From the NCBI RefSeq assembly GCF_002374315.1, contig NZ_NWUX01000007.1:120986-184985 (forward strand): a stretch of 64,000 nucleotides of DNA, written 5' to 3'. The position numbers and the translations under genes are program-made. Below, one piece after another: positions 25,379 to 34,873 of this stretch. This DNA is from Vreelandella nigrificans (GTDB lineage: Bacteria > Pseudomonadota > Gammaproteobacteria > Pseudomonadales > Halomonadaceae). Under the pieces are notes generated by a model, which worked only from the letters and a program-made list of their open reading frames with translations, did no database searches and was not told where the DNA came from. Numbering within the stretch: position 1 is the stretch's first letter; each line of letters starts with the position of its first letter.

Positions 25379-25638
25379 CGTTTCTGCGGCATCATCACTT
25401 GCTTTAGCCCCTCCGAGCAGCCTCGCCCAGTTCAGTTCGCAGTTGGAAAAACTGTCTACGTTGCATCCAAGCTCTTTGCTAACAATAGTCGGTTAAAAAC
25501 ATATATTAGCCATCCTTATTTACAGTACTTCTTAGCGCTCTTTGCCCTAGGTCAATAACTGCTCTTCTACGACTCGATAAACTCCCCATCATGATTTGAC
25601 CTTTTAATTAAATGACTTAAATCGCCAGGAGCAACGCT

Positions 25639-26265
25639 ATGCGCCATCGTACTGTACCTACCCTACTTGCCGCTGGCCTCGCAGCAGCTACGCTTGCTAC
25701 CAGCAGCCAAGCCTTCGCTTATGGCGCCGGTGACTTTTTCACCCGCGTGGGTGTAGCGCAGGTATCCCCGAAAAGTAATAACGGTTCATTGGCGGATGGA
25801 GCCTTCTCGGTCGATGTCCAGAACAAAACCGACTTCGCCTTTACCTTGGGATACCGCTTTCACGATAAAGTCGGCATCGAGCTACTGGCGGCTCTACCGT
25901 TCAAACACGATATCGAGCTAAATGGCGACAACCTAGCCTCCACCAAGCACTTACCTCCCACCCTTACCCTGCAGTACTATCCAATGGGTGGCACTGACTC
26001 ACGAGTACAGCCTTATGCTGGTGTAGGTATTAACTACACGCGCTTCTCTAACGAGAGCCTAGCAATTGGCGACTTAGACTTAGACAACTCCTGGGGCATC
26101 GCTGGCCAGCTAGGCGTCGACTTACTCATTGATGATAATTGGGCGCTTAACGCTGCTGCTTGGTATATCGATATTGATACAGATGCGAAAATTAATGGCC
26201 AAGCTGCTGGCACTGTAGAAATTGACCCTGTTGTTGTAATGGCAGGGATCAGCTACCGTTTTTAA
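25639..26265 (+). CDS. ompW: OmpW family outer-membrane protein
   Basis: A 208-residue outer-membrane beta-barrel. The first 27 residues are a signal peptide (TLLAAGLAAATLATSSQAFA), and the mature part begins with FTRVGVAQVSPKSNNG as in OmpW. Later strands include TLTLQYYPMG, QPYAGVGINYTRFS and WALNAAAWYIDIDTDAKI, and the C-terminal GISYRF with a final phenylalanine is the usual barrel-assembly signal. OmpW forms an eight-stranded barrel linked to uptake of small hydrophobic molecules and to stress; the ligand here is unknown. CAGGAG precedes ATG 25639. The 260 bases between the preceding terminator and this gene hold its promoter region; I saw no other gene there. Confidence 0.93.
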   Translation: MRHRTVPTLLAAGLAAATLATSSQAFAYGAGDFFTRVGVAQVSPKSNNGSLADGAFSVDVQNKTDFAFTLGYRFHDKVGIELLAALPFKHDIELNGDNLASTKHLPPTLTLQYYPMGGTDSRVQPYAGVGINYTRFSNESLAIGDLDLDNSWGIAGQLGVDLLIDDNWALNAAAWYIDIDTDAKINGQAAGTVEIDPVVVMAGISYRF

Positions 26266-26322
26266 AGGCGCCATTTAGCGCGCTTGCAGTCACTTAGTTG
26301 CCATGTAACAGCTGTAAAAAAA

Positions 26323-26353
26323 TGCCCAGACCACGTTTTCGTGAGCTGGGCGT
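26323..26353. terminator. Bidirectional terminator between ompW and the YqcC gene
   Basis: Stem GCCCAG/CTGGGC (26324-26329 with 26346-26351) with an inner CACG-TTTT-CGTG hairpin. It is followed by TTTT on the plus strand and by seven T residues on the minus strand. It serves both convergent genes. Confidence 0.85.
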
Positions 26354-26401
26354 TTTGCTTTGAGCAGGCCGTACACTTAAGGCCAATTACCAACGTTCAA
26401 A

Positions 26402-26734
26402 TCAATTATCCGTGACGAGTTGATCAACCCTCTCCACGGCTCGCACGACCAGCACCTGATCACTGACACGCACTTTCTCCTGCATTAAATACGCAGCCAC
26501 TGCAGGCGCTATCTCACATTTAGTTGGCATGGCAGCATTGGCTTCAATTAATGCATTTAAACGAACGATAAATACGTAGCGTATCCACTGAGGCAGCGTC
26601 ATCGTATCGATACAAAAAGGCTCCTGGCTGGCAAATGCCTCTGCATCAGGCGTAGGCGTGCGCCATAGATTAGCGGCCTTCATGGCGGCTTCAAGTTCAA
26701 GAAGTGCGGTTTGTAGCTGTTGATGGACGCTCAT
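26402..26734 (-). CDS. yqcC: YqcC family protein
   Basis: A 110-residue soluble protein that reads as YqcC (DUF446): QLQTALLELEAAMKAANLW at the start, the FCIDTMTLPQWIRYVFIVRL core and a helical end. In E. coli it is encoded beside the tRNA pseudouridine synthase TruC; here that partner is not visible, and the function is unknown. ATG 26734 has AAGGT five bases upstream; the frame is open to 26797 but the extra residues are not family-like. It converges with ompW. The 285 bases between its start and the next gene contain only the divergent promoters as far as I can see. Confidence 0.85.
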   Translation of the reverse strand: MSVHQQLQTALLELEAAMKAANLWRTPTPDAEAFASQEPFCIDTMTLPQWIRYVFIVRLNALIEANAAMPTKCEIAPAVAAYLMQEKVRVSDQVLVVRAVERVDQLVTDN

Positions 26735-27019
26735 AGGCACCTTAAAAGTCGTCATGGATATGTGCATATTATCCCAACTCAGTGAACAACTTGCCACTCA
26801 GACTGTGATGAAAAAAGGTTATTCACAGATTCACAGAAAACCTGCAAGAGGCTGTGGATAAACTATGGAAAGGTGCCGCAGCCTCTACTCCCATGTGGCC
26901 TGAGCGAAGTTGATCATTTTTTAACCAAACGATGAATAAAGCTGTGATTTATCAGCTATTACGGCTGACACTGCTACACCAGCAAGGTAGAGTGCAGGCT
27001 TGAAATACGGAAGGGTGTT

Positions 27020-28066
27020 ATGCAACCAATTCAGTCCCTTGATGAGTTTTTTACACGCAGCGGTGCAGATGTTTCTCTATATCACATGGGGAGGCGTGTT
27101 GCCCCCTGCCCTCGTGAAACGCTGCGAACTTTTGAAAGCGGCGAACATGCCTGGCCTGAACCCTGGCAACACCAGGCGCGACTTGGAATCGTATTCCGGT
27201 TAGGTGACATGCCGGAGCCAGCTATCTGGTTCTTGGCACTACCGCTAGATGAACAAGGCATGCTTTCGCCAGCCCCACGCGATGGCTTTATTAACCGATT
27301 GCTAGACACTTTAGGCCGCAACGTTGCCAATATGGGCGCTGATGAGACAGAGCATCAAGAAACGGCAGACGTAGATCATTTAATGAAGGATAATCCCCTC
27401 GCCTTCACGCCTAATACAAATTTTCAGGCCATGCTAAACGCTCAAGCCACGCTCTCGCTGGGTTTACCAGCCAGTCAGCACCTAGAGCCTGTAGAAGCCT
27501 ATCTGACCGGTCAGCAAAAGATTGACTGGCAAGCACTGGGCTTCCAAGGCATTGCAGATTTCAGCGTGCGCCTCGACGACACCATGGCCAATGCCCTGGC
27601 ACAGAGAATCCCTCATTTACCCGCTAGCGTTATTCATTCGCTATGCTATTGCTTGGAACATCGGCCATTTATCGAGACGCTGGTGAATGCACTTTATGAG
27701 CGCGGCGAGCAGGCGGCGAGTGACGGCGATCTGGAAACAGTATGCGCCTGCGTTCGTGCCGTTGGCAGCACCTCAAGCACTAAAGCTGGCGATTGGTACA
27801 CCAGCCTACTCAGAGACAGAGAGGCCTGTGGACCTGATCTATTGGCGGCAATTGCAGGGCGTGGCTGGCCATTTTTAGAAGATGCCGAACGTTTGCCTCT
27901 CTTTTTGCGGCGCCTAGCAGAAGATGAGCGCAGCAACTTTGCAGCGGTCGTACGCGATATCGCCTTGATACCTCGCCTACGCTTACCCGTAATGATGGCT
28001 CTTCGTGATGCCCCGGCGGGGTCAGCTATTCAGCAGCGCTTAACTGGCATGCTGCCCCGTGCTTAA
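27020..28066 (+). CDS. DUF3549 family protein
   Basis: A 348-residue soluble protein starting MQPIQSLDEFFTRSGADV and containing RLGIVFRLGDMPEPAIWFLA and LGLPASQHLEPVEAYLTGQ, as I recall for DUF3549 of gammaproteobacteria. No biochemical function is known. The C-terminal third is helical and repetitive in character (LPLFLRRLAEDERSNFAAVV and RLPVMMALRDAPAGSAI). AAGGGTG precedes ATG 27020. It lies 42 bases upstream of rimB on the same strand, so they may share a transcript, which would link it loosely to the RimB-RimK pair. Confidence 0.8.
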   Translation: MQPIQSLDEFFTRSGADVSLYHMGRRVAPCPRETLRTFESGEHAWPEPWQHQARLGIVFRLGDMPEPAIWFLALPLDEQGMLSPAPRDGFINRLLDTLGRNVANMGADETEHQETADVDHLMKDNPLAFTPNTNFQAMLNAQATLSLGLPASQHLEPVEAYLTGQQKIDWQALGFQGIADFSVRLDDTMANALAQRIPHLPASVIHSLCYCLEHRPFIETLVNALYERGEQAASDGDLETVCACVRAVGSTSSTKAGDWYTSLLRDREACGPDLLAAIAGRGWPFLEDAERLPLFLRRLAEDERSNFAAVVRDIALIPRLRLPVMMALRDAPAGSAIQQRLTGMLPRA

Positions 28067-28108
28067 CGCATGCGTAACTTTTTTAGAATTACTAGCAAGG
28101 AGTGAGTC

Positions 28109-28549
28109 GTGAAGGAATTACCCTATCAGGCCAAAGCAGTCATCGGCCGCCGAGAAATGGTGACGTTACCTGAGCTAGGGCTTCACCTCTGCTGCAAAGC
28201 CGATACCGGCGCGCGCACCTCTGCGCTACATGCCGAAGAGATCGAAACTCACGAAGATGCCCAAGGTCAGTTATGGGTAAGCTTTATTACTCACAGCGGT
28301 GGCCCAGATACCCCAGCTCACCGCTATAGCCTTCACCTACATGATAGGCGCCGGGTAACAAGCTCTAATGGCCACAGTGAATGGCGCTATGTTATCCGCA
28401 CGCCAATGCAACTGGGCGAATTAAACTTTCCGGTTGAGCTAACGCTAACCGACCGTAGCAACATGCGCCACGCCATGCTGCTAGGTAGACGCGCCATGCG
28501 TCGCTTACTAGTAGCCCCCGGCGCTGCATTTTTGCACGGCGAGCCCTAA
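28109..28549 (+). CDS. rimB: RimB-type retropepsin-like aspartic protease
   Basis: A 146-residue protein of the family once called ATP-dependent zinc proteases and later found to be retropepsin-like. The catalytic DTGARTSAL motif is at about residues 32-40, followed by VTSSNGHSEWRYVIRTP and ending LLGRRAMRRLLVAPG, all as expected. In pseudomonads RimB trims the glutamate tail that RimK adds to ribosomal protein S6, and the two are neighbours, as here, with rimK starting 41 bases after the stop. The start is GTG 28109 behind AAGGAG. The third partner of that system, the phosphodiesterase RimA, is not in the window. Confidence 0.85.
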   Translation: MKELPYQAKAVIGRREMVTLPELGLHLCCKADTGARTSALHAEEIETHEDAQGQLWVSFITHSGGPDTPAHRYSLHLHDRRRVTSSNGHSEWRYVIRTPMQLGELNFPVELTLTDRSNMRHAMLLGRRAMRRLLVAPGAAFLHGEP

Positions 28550-28590
28550 ACTAATGATGAATAGCCTACCCTCTTGCCCCGGAGCCCTGC

Positions 28591-29499
28591 ATGCATATTG
28601 CCCTGCTTTCGCGTAACCGCAACCTATACTCAACTCGCCGCCTTATCGAGGCTGCCGAGCAGCGGGGGCATACTGCGCGCGTTGTTGATACGCTGCGCTG
28701 CTATATGAGCATTACCTCGCATCATCCATCCATTCACTATAAAGGCGCTGAAATTGAGCCATTTGATGCGGTTATCCCCCGTATCGGCGCTTCAGTGACT
28801 TTTTATGGCTGCGCTGTGCTGCGTCAGTTTGAAATGATGGGCACCTATGTTATCAATGACTCGGTCGCCATTACCCGCTCTCGGGATAAACTGCGCTCCT
28901 TGCAGCTACTCTCCCGCAAAGGGCTAGGCTTACCAATTACAGGGTTTGCGCACTCGCCTGATGATATTCCCGACTTAATCACTATGGTGAAAGGCGCCCC
29001 GCTGGTTATCAAGCTGTTAGAAGGCACCCAAGGAATCGGTGTAGTATTAGCCGAAACCAACCAAGCTGCCGAATCGGTGGTTCAAGCCTTTATGGGTATG
29101 AAGGCTAACATTATGGTGCAGGAGTATATTAAAGAAGCCCGTGGCGCCGACATTCGCTGCTTTGTGATTGGCGATAAGGTAGTCGCTTCCATGAAGCGTC
29201 AGGCAGCGGAGGGGGAGTTTCGCTCCAACCTCCACCGGGGTGGCACCGCTAGCGTGATTCGCATTACCCCGGAGGAGCGCTCAACTGCCATTCGAGCAGC
29301 AAAGGCAATGGGCTTAAGAGTTGCCGGTGTTGATCTGTTACGCTCCAACCACGGCCCTGTGATTATGGAGGTTAACTCCTCGCCCGGCTTGCAAGGTATT
29401 GAAAGCGCCACAGGTAAAGATATTGCAGGTATGATCATTGAACATATCGAAAAAAATGCCACCCCCGCACGTAAAGCACCGCCCAAGCCTAAAGGCTAA
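28591..29499 (+). CDS. rimK: Ribosomal protein S6 glutamate ligase RimK
   Basis: An ATP-grasp enzyme that adds glutamates to the C-terminus of ribosomal protein S6. The 302-residue protein has the RimK start ([20 protein letters not shown]), the [19 protein letters not shown] segment and the ATP-grasp core with [38 protein letters not shown], and the metal-binding end [15 protein letters not shown]. The short tail ([16 protein letters not shown]) is a basic, proline-rich extension. It follows rimB and together they would set the modification state of the ribosome. Length and motif order agree with the family. Confidence 0.95.
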   Translation: MHIALLSRNRNLYSTRRLIEAAEQRGHTARVVDTLRCYMSITSHHPSIHYKGAEIEPFDAVIPRIGASVTFYGCAVLRQFEMMGTYVINDSVAITRSRDKLRSLQLLSRKGLGLPITGFAHSPDDIPDLITMVKGAPLVIKLLEGTQGIGVVLAETNQAAESVVQAFMGMKANIMVQEYIKEARGADIRCFVIGDKVVASMKRQAAEGEFRSNLHRGGTASVIRITPEERSTAIRAAKAMGLRVAGVDLLRSNHGPVIMEVNSSPGLQGIESATGKDIAGMIIEHIEKNATPARKAPPKPKG

Positions 29500-29587
29500 G
29501 GGTAAAATGCAAAAATAATCGTCCTTAGGGGTGGCAAATCAGTGCTGCCACCCCCACAATCTGCGTCACCGAAGGAGGTAGACGCTC

Positions 29588-30034
29588 ATGTTTCTCGACA
29601 ATCGCCAAGTGGCGATGGACAGCGTGCTGGAAGCGCTGGCTGATAGTATTGATTATTTCCAGGATAATATCGAACGCCTGCGCCCCTCGCTGCGCGACGC
29701 ATTAAAACCGCACTATACTGCGCGGCTAAAACAGATGCGTACGCTGCAAGAACTTGCACGAGCGCATTTAAAAATGCTGCCCAGAGATGCAGACGTAGAG
29801 CGCGATGATTTTTTGTGGCTGTGGAGCCGCCTAAAAAGCTTTGTCGGCAACGATAGCCAAGTATTAATCAATGAGCTGCTGGAGCAAGAACGCGTACTGA
29901 TGCAGGCGCTTTCCACACTGTTCACACATCCGCTTCCCGACCCAATCGAACCGGTTGTGGAAGAGTGCATGCAAGGTTGCCGGAAGTTAATTCGTGAGCT
30001 GTATAGCTTGCAGAAGCGCAAGACCCGCCGTTAA
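29588..30034 (+). CDS. Small helical protein of unknown function
   Basis: A 148-residue, almost entirely helical protein without membrane segments. Heptad-like stretches (VLEALADSIDYFQDNIERL and QVLINELLEQERVLMQALS) suggest a ferritin-like or four-helix bundle, which recalls DUF2383-type proteins, but I cannot assign a family. Two cysteines occur in EECMQGCRKLIREL near the C-terminus. A strong ribosome-binding site GAAGGAGG stands eight to ten bases before ATG 29588. It lies 88 bases after rimK and converges with the SanA-like gene, the stops being five bases apart. Confidence 0.75.
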   Translation: MFLDNRQVAMDSVLEALADSIDYFQDNIERLRPSLRDALKPHYTARLKQMRTLQELARAHLKMLPRDADVERDDFLWLWSRLKSFVGNDSQVLINELLEQERVLMQALSTLFTHPLPDPIEPVVEECMQGCRKLIRELYSLQKRKTRR

Positions 30035-30039
30035 CAAGG

Positions 30040-30822
30040 CTAATGGCCTCTAAGAGGCTGCTGGTAGTAACGGTGTATAATCTCAGCAACAGTCTCAGCG
30101 ACAGTTTCAGCAACAATGTCGGCACGATCACTGTCTTCTGTGCGGCTATTATCTTCATGCTGCAGTTCTATGGGCTCTGCCGGACCTAGGAAATAGGGTT
30201 CTCGACCCCAAACGTATAGATCTCCCAGGGTGGCCACTCGTGCCACCCATTCGCGCACGATTAATCGCCACTCCCCTGCAGTACGCTCATCCTCAGCGAC
30301 ACACCCTGTTACTTCCATACCCAACTCTCGGGCAATAAACACTGCCCGTGGCAAGTGCCAACTTTGGGTAACCAAGAGCGCTTCATTGAGTTGAAATACA
30401 TCACGGGAGCGAGCCAGAGTGTCATAGGTACTAAAGCCAGCAAAGTCCATTGTCATTTGGTGAGGCAGAACACCACGACGAGAAAGTTCACGCCACATGG
30501 CGCGGGGTTCATTATAGGCCTGAGTACGATTATCACCAGAGAGCAGAAGATGGCTTACCCGCTGCTCTTCGATCAAACGCGCAGACGTACGCATACGGGC
30601 GTGAAAGTGGGGGTTGCGTAGTCCACTACGCGTCCAGTGGGAAGTGCCAAACACAATCGCTATATTGCTTGGACGACACTCCTCCACACGACTGTCAATA
30701 TAGCGCGCCGTACTGGCCAGCACCCAAATATTACCAATCATAAATAGTAATGTCGCCAGCAGCAAAAATGCGGCTAGCGACATCAATAAACGCTTTAGAA
30801 AAACTAACAACGTGCTATGCAT
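30040..30822 (-). CDS. SanA/YdcF-like DUF218 membrane protein
   Basis: A 260-residue protein with one N-terminal membrane helix (LAAFLLLATLLFMIGNIWVL) and a periplasmic DUF218 domain: SNIAIVFGTSHWTRSGLRN, HLLLSGDNRTQAYNEPRAM, FAGFSTYDTLARSRDVF and LLVTQSWHLPRAVFIA. In E. coli SanA affects outer-membrane permeability and vancomycin resistance, and other DUF218 proteins act in envelope polymer metabolism; enzymatic activity is not settled. AGGGAG lies just before ATG 30822. It is 18 bases downstream of sufT, so it may be read from the suf transcript, although it has no link to Fe-S assembly. Confidence 0.85.
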   Translation of the reverse strand: MHSTLLVFLKRLLMSLAAFLLLATLLFMIGNIWVLASTARYIDSRVEECRPSNIAIVFGTSHWTRSGLRNPHFHARMRTSARLIEEQRVSHLLLSGDNRTQAYNEPRAMWRELSRRGVLPHQMTMDFAGFSTYDTLARSRDVFQLNEALLVTQSWHLPRAVFIARELGMEVTGCVAEDERTAGEWRLIVREWVARVATLGDLYVWGREPYFLGPAEPIELQHEDNSRTEDSDRADIVAETVAETVAEIIHRYYQQPLRGH

Positions 30823-30840
30823 CCTACTCCCTAGCCGGGG

Positions 30841-31410
30841 TTAGAACATGCCGAGCTCAAGCTTGGCCTCATCGCTCATCATGTCACGACTCCAGGGAGG
30901 ACTGAAGACAATCTCAGTATGCACCTTGCTGATTTGTGGCGCGCCCAAAATTTTGTTGCGTGCATCAGCGGCAATGACATCCCCCATGCCACATCCTGGG
31001 GCGGTAAGTGTCATGCGGATGGTGACCATTCGCTCACCGCTAATCAATCGCTCTATGCGACAGCCATACACTAAGCCAAGATCGACAATATTGACCGGTA
31101 TTTCAGGATCGAAACAGGTACGAAGCTGCTCCCATACAAATTGCTCAATCTCCTCTTCGCTGGCACTTTCAGGCAGCGTAGGGCGCGGCAAGGGTTCTAG
31201 CCCCAGGGCATCTAAGTTCCGCCCCTCTATAAGATAGAGGCGACCCTCAAAGCCAACACTCACCGAGCTGCCTTTGGCTTGCATGACACTCACTATACTG
31301 TCTTCCGCTAGTATATCCGTTTTACCAAACGGAATAGCAATAGCTTCAACATCGCGCTGGAGCGGCAGCTTCTGACCTCGTTCGAGGCTGGCGACTTGCT
31401 CGATATCCAT
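30841..31410 (-). CDS. sufT: SUF system Fe-S assembly factor SufT
   Basis: A 189-residue protein with a short N-terminal beta-rich part and a C-terminal MIP18-type (DUF59) domain: VWEQLRTCFDPEIPVNIVDL, GLVYGCRIE and the LTAPGCGMGDVIA motif with its conserved cysteine. Such proteins help maturation of Fe-S proteins. ATG 31410 with AAGGA upstream was chosen; the frame stays open for 64 more codons, but these overlap sufS and give no domain. It is the last suf gene, 22 bases after the sufS stop. The terminal SPPWSRDMMSDEAKLELGMF is typical of the family. Confidence 0.9.
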   Translation of the reverse strand: MDIEQVASLERGQKLPLQRDVEAIAIPFGKTDILAEDSIVSVMQAKGSSVSVGFEGRLYLIEGRNLDALGLEPLPRPTLPESASEEEIEQFVWEQLRTCFDPEIPVNIVDLGLVYGCRIERLISGERMVTIRMTLTAPGCGMGDVIAADARNKILGAPQISKVHTEIVFSPPWSRDMMSDEAKLELGMF

Positions 31411-31432
31411 AACCGTCCTTAAATAACTGCCC

Positions 31433-32698
31433 TTAACGCACCATACCGATGACACGCTGGAGTGCTTCAATAAAGCTATCCACTTCTTCGAGGGTATTAT
31501 ACGCAGCAAACGATGCACGGCAGGTAGCATCCACACCAAAATGGTGTAAAAGCGGCTGGGCACAATGATGGCCGGTACGAATAGCGACTCCCAATTGATC
31601 AATTAGCAGACCAATATCTTGAGAGTGAGCCCCCTCGACTACAAAGGAGAGCACGCCCGCTTTATGGGGGGCTGTACCCAAAATACGCAAGCCTTCTATT
31701 TGGCTAACGGCCTGGGTAGCATGGTCCAGCAACACCCCCTCCCAAGCACCTATCGCGCCAACACCAACCGATTCCATCCACTCAATGGCGCGCCCTAAAG
31801 CAATTACTTCCGCGATGGCGGGTGTACCCGCTTCAAATTTATGCGGGATCTCTGCGTAAGTCGTACCTAAATCAAAAGAGACGGTTTTGATCATCTCTCC
31901 GCCACCCTGCCATGGTGGCATTGCATCTAGTAAAGACTTTTTACCGTACAACACACCAACACCGGTAGGCCCATACACTTTGTGCCCAGAAAACGCATAG
32001 AAATCAGCATCAATTGCTTGCACGTCTACCTTTAGGTGAGGTGCAGCCTGGGCGCCATCAATCAAAATCAGCGCTCCGTACTGATGTGCCAGGGTAGCCA
32101 TCTCTTTTACCGGATTAATGGTACCCAACGCATTAGAGACGTGATTAACCGCCACAAGCTTAGTACGCTCACTTAGCAGGGCGCGGTACGCTGTCATATC
32201 CAGCGCTCCCTGAGAATCGACAGGGATCACCTTAATTGTAAACCCACGCTCAGCTGCCAAAAGCTGCCAGGGCACAATGTTGGAGTGGTGCTCCAACATT
32301 GAAATCAGCACTTCATCACCTGCCGCTAATTGGCTACGCCCCCAGCTTTGCGCTACCAGATTAATAGCTTCAGTCGTGCCCCGGGTAAAAATAACCTGAC
32401 GCGCATCTTCCGCATTGAGAAATGCCTTCACCCGGTGGCGCGCACCTTCAAACGCTGCCGTGGCTTCATCCGCTAAGGTATGCAGGCCACGATGTATATT
32501 GGCGTTGTAGCGTGAGTAATAATCGCCAAAGACCTCGATGACTTGCCGAGGAGTCTGGCTAGTCGCTGCATTGTCTAAATAAACCAACGGTTTGCCATGT
32601 ACTTCTCGACTTAGCACCGGGAATTCTTCACGCAACGCGACCACATCAAAGGGGGCATTTGCACGAGCTAACGGCTTCTCAATTACGGAATGGGACAT
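31433..32698 (-). CDS. sufS: Cysteine desulfurase SufS
   Basis: SufS takes sulfur from cysteine with pyridoxal phosphate and passes it on for Fe-S cluster building. The 421-residue protein has YLDNAATSQTPRQVIE, NANIHRGLHTLADEAT, the phosphate- and cofactor-lysine region FYAFSGHKVYGPTGVGVLYG and the active-site cysteine in RTGHHCAQPL. It is the fifth gene of the operon. Sulfur from SufS normally goes to SufE or SufU, and neither is encoded in the cluster, so an acceptor must be elsewhere in the genome or SufBCD may be loaded another way. A leading segment MSHSVIEKPLARANAP is a natural start. Confidence 0.95.
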   Translation of the reverse strand: MSHSVIEKPLARANAPFDVVALREEFPVLSREVHGKPLVYLDNAATSQTPRQVIEVFGDYYSRYNANIHRGLHTLADEATAAFEGARHRVKAFLNAEDARQVIFTRGTTEAINLVAQSWGRSQLAAGDEVLISMLEHHSNIVPWQLLAAERGFTIKVIPVDSQGALDMTAYRALLSERTKLVAVNHVSNALGTINPVKEMATLAHQYGALILIDGAQAAPHLKVDVQAIDADFYAFSGHKVYGPTGVGVLYGKKSLLDAMPPWQGGGEMIKTVSFDLGTTYAEIPHKFEAGTPAIAEVIALGRAIEWMESVGVGAIGAWEGVLLDHATQAVSQIEGLRILGTAPHKAGVLSFVVEGAHSQDIGLLIDQLGVAIRTGHHCAQPLLHHFGVDATCRASFAAYNTLEEVDSFIEALQRVIGMVR

Positions 32699-32712
32699 CG
32701 ATAGCTCCTTAA

Positions 32713-34053
32713 TTAGTCGTTGAGCGAAACGGCGGCTTCCACTAACCCGGCCAAATTGAAGCGCTCTGGAAGCTTACCTGCCACAGCTAATTCAACCCGC
32801 TCGGCAATCACATCCAGTGCCACTTTCTCAAGCACTTCCCCAGCAAATGCTAAGGTTAGCAAGCCACGGGCTGTCGCTTCATCAATACCACGCGTACGCA
32901 GTGCGTAGATCGCCTCTTCATCCAGTTGGCCGGTAGTAGTGCCGTGAGAGCACTTTACGTCGTCGGCATAGATCTCAAGCTCAGGCTTAGCGTCAATATG
33001 CGCACGGTCTGAAAGCAGTAGATTCTGATTGCTTTGGAAGCCTTCAATTTTTTGGCTATCACGCTTAACGTACACTTTGCCGTTAAACACACCATGGGCG
33101 CGATCGTCCAGGATGCCTTTATAGTTTTCGTTAGAGAACGTCAGTGGGGCGTTATGGTTAACCTTGGTGTGGTTATCCACGTGCTGGCGGCCCTGGCCAA
33201 AGAACAGGCCGTAGAAATTGGTTTCCGCTCCCTGGCCATTTAGGTCGCTGATAAGATCGTTGCGCACCAGTGCGCCACCCAAGTTCAAGTTGTAAGAGCT
33301 ATAGCGGCTATCGCGGCTCTGCTCCACGTGAATGCTTGCAACATGCATATCACCTAAAGGTGCTTCTTGGAGCTTGTAGTGGTGCAAAATCGCCCCGCGA
33401 TCCAGCATCAACTCAGCGACAACGTTAGTGAAATTAGCCGCATCAGCTTCACCGGTGTAGTGCTCGATCAGCGTTGCCTCACTACGCCCTGCCGCCTCTA
33501 CCAAAATGCGCGGATGACACATCACTGGTGAGCCTGAACGGGATAGAAACTGCAGCAGAATGGGCTTTTCAACGACGGTGCCCGGCGCAATACGAACAAC
33601 AACGCCTTCTTCCATAAACGCAGTGTTAAGCGCTGAAAATGGAGAAAACTCAACGCCTGTTAAACGCCCCAGCGGGCCTCCAACAGCTTCATGGTTCTCA
33701 CTAAGCGCCCTGGAAAGCGGCAACACCTGAACACTACTCGGCAGTGCATCAACATCCGACAATGCCGTCGAGAACACACCATCAACAAAGGTTAGCCGGT
33801 AAGCATCCAGCGGCAACGTAAGGGCTGCCGCTTGAGCCTGGGAAAAATCAGCATTGTCGGCAAGAGCAAAGTTTCCCTGAGCAATCGCACGGACATCGGT
33901 GTACTTCCACTCCTCATCACGGCGAGTAGGAAACCCCATGGCTTCAAAGCGTGCAGCACCCGCTTGGCGACGCGCCGCAATCCATGTGGGCTCTGCGCCG
34001 CGCTGTTGGCTACGCGCGTTTAGCGTGTCCAAAAACGTTTGCGTATTGCTCAT
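32713..34053 (-). CDS. sufD: Fe-S cluster scaffold subunit SufD
   Basis: SufD pairs with SufB and SufC to form the scaffold on which Fe-S clusters are built. The 446-residue protein has the family's beta-helix with ATLIEHYTGEADAANFTNVV, EQSRDSRYSSYNLNLGGALV and the C-terminal CSHGTTTGQLDEEAIYALRT, where the histidine in HG is conserved. Its ATG overlaps the sufC stop by four bases (ATGA), so translation is coupled. Length is normal for the family. Confidence 0.95.
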   Translation of the reverse strand: MSNTQTFLDTLNARSQQRGAEPTWIAARRQAGAARFEAMGFPTRRDEEWKYTDVRAIAQGNFALADNADFSQAQAAALTLPLDAYRLTFVDGVFSTALSDVDALPSSVQVLPLSRALSENHEAVGGPLGRLTGVEFSPFSALNTAFMEEGVVVRIAPGTVVEKPILLQFLSRSGSPVMCHPRILVEAAGRSEATLIEHYTGEADAANFTNVVAELMLDRGAILHHYKLQEAPLGDMHVASIHVEQSRDSRYSSYNLNLGGALVRNDLISDLNGQGAETNFYGLFFGQGRQHVDNHTKVNHNAPLTFSNENYKGILDDRAHGVFNGKVYVKRDSQKIEGFQSNQNLLLSDRAHIDAKPELEIYADDVKCSHGTTTGQLDEEAIYALRTRGIDEATARGLLTLAFAGEVLEKVALDVIAERVELAVAGKLPERFNLAGLVEAAVSLND

Positions 34054-34799
34054 GCCACAAACTCCTCAATGCCTTCATAACCATTGGCCTCAAGCTCTTT
34101 GGCAAGTTCAGCGTCGCCGGTTTTAACAATACGACCATCAACCAGGACATGCACTTTGTCGGGCACTATGTAGTCGAGCAGGCGCTGATAATGGGTAACC
34201 AGCAAAATAGCGCGCTCGTCGGCGCGTAGGCTATTAACACCGTCGGCGACGACTTTCATGGCATCGATATCAAGACCCGAGTCGATTTCGTCCAGCATCG
34301 CTAGTTTTGGCTGCAGCACTAGCATTTGCAGGATTTCATTACGCTTTTTTTCGCCGCCGGAGAAACCTTCATTAACGGCGCGCTGCAAGAAGCTGGCATC
34401 CATCTTCATAAAGCCAAGCTTCTCTTTCACCAGCTTCATAAACTCAGGGGCCGGCATCTCGCCTTCACCGCGTGCTACGCGTTGAGCATTAAGCGCAGAT
34501 TTGAGCAGGTAAATATTTTTAACCCCAGGAATTTCTACCGGATATTGGAAGCCGAGCAACAGCCCTGCCTGGGCGCGCTCTTCAATTTCCATTTCCAATA
34601 CATCCTGGCCTTCAAAGGTAACCGTACCTTGGGTAACTTCGTAGCCATCTTTGCCGGCAATCACTGCCGATAGCGTAGATTTACCTGCGCCGTTAGGCCC
34701 CATAATAGCGTGTACTTCACCCGCATTAATGGTGAGCGTAAGGCCTTTCAGAATTTCTTTGCCTTCGACGGTGACGTGTAAATCGTTAACTTGCAACAT
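34050..34799 (-). CDS. sufC: Fe-S cluster assembly ATPase SufC
   Basis: SufC is the ABC-type ATPase of the SufBCD scaffold; it uses ATP to reshape SufB-SufD so iron can enter. The 249-residue protein has the Walker A GPNGAGKSTLS, the family's LLGFQYPVEIPGV, the signature GFSGGEKKRNEILQM and the Walker B LAMLDEIDSGLDID, with the switch histidine in LLVTHYQRLLDYI. It lies between sufB (75 bases upstream) and sufD (overlapping). No membrane segments are present, as expected. Confidence 0.97.
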   Translation of the reverse strand: MLQVNDLHVTVEGKEILKGLTLTINAGEVHAIMGPNGAGKSTLSAVIAGKDGYEVTQGTVTFEGQDVLEMEIEERAQAGLLLGFQYPVEIPGVKNIYLLKSALNAQRVARGEGEMPAPEFMKLVKEKLGFMKMDASFLQRAVNEGFSGGEKKRNEILQMLVLQPKLAMLDEIDSGLDIDAMKVVADGVNSLRADERAILLVTHYQRLLDYIVPDKVHVLVDGRIVKTGDAELAKELEANGYEGIEEFVA

Positions 34800-34873
34800 A
34801 GTAAAAGCCTTTTAAATTCTTTCGGGTCGCCAATGCGACGCTCTTAAAACAATTAGCAACGAACCAGATGCGG

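Noticed and set aside
25600..25620. FNR/ANR-like half-site TTGACCTTTTAATTAA before ompW
   Set aside because: It departs too far from the TTGAT-N4-ATCAA consensus to claim anaerobic control.
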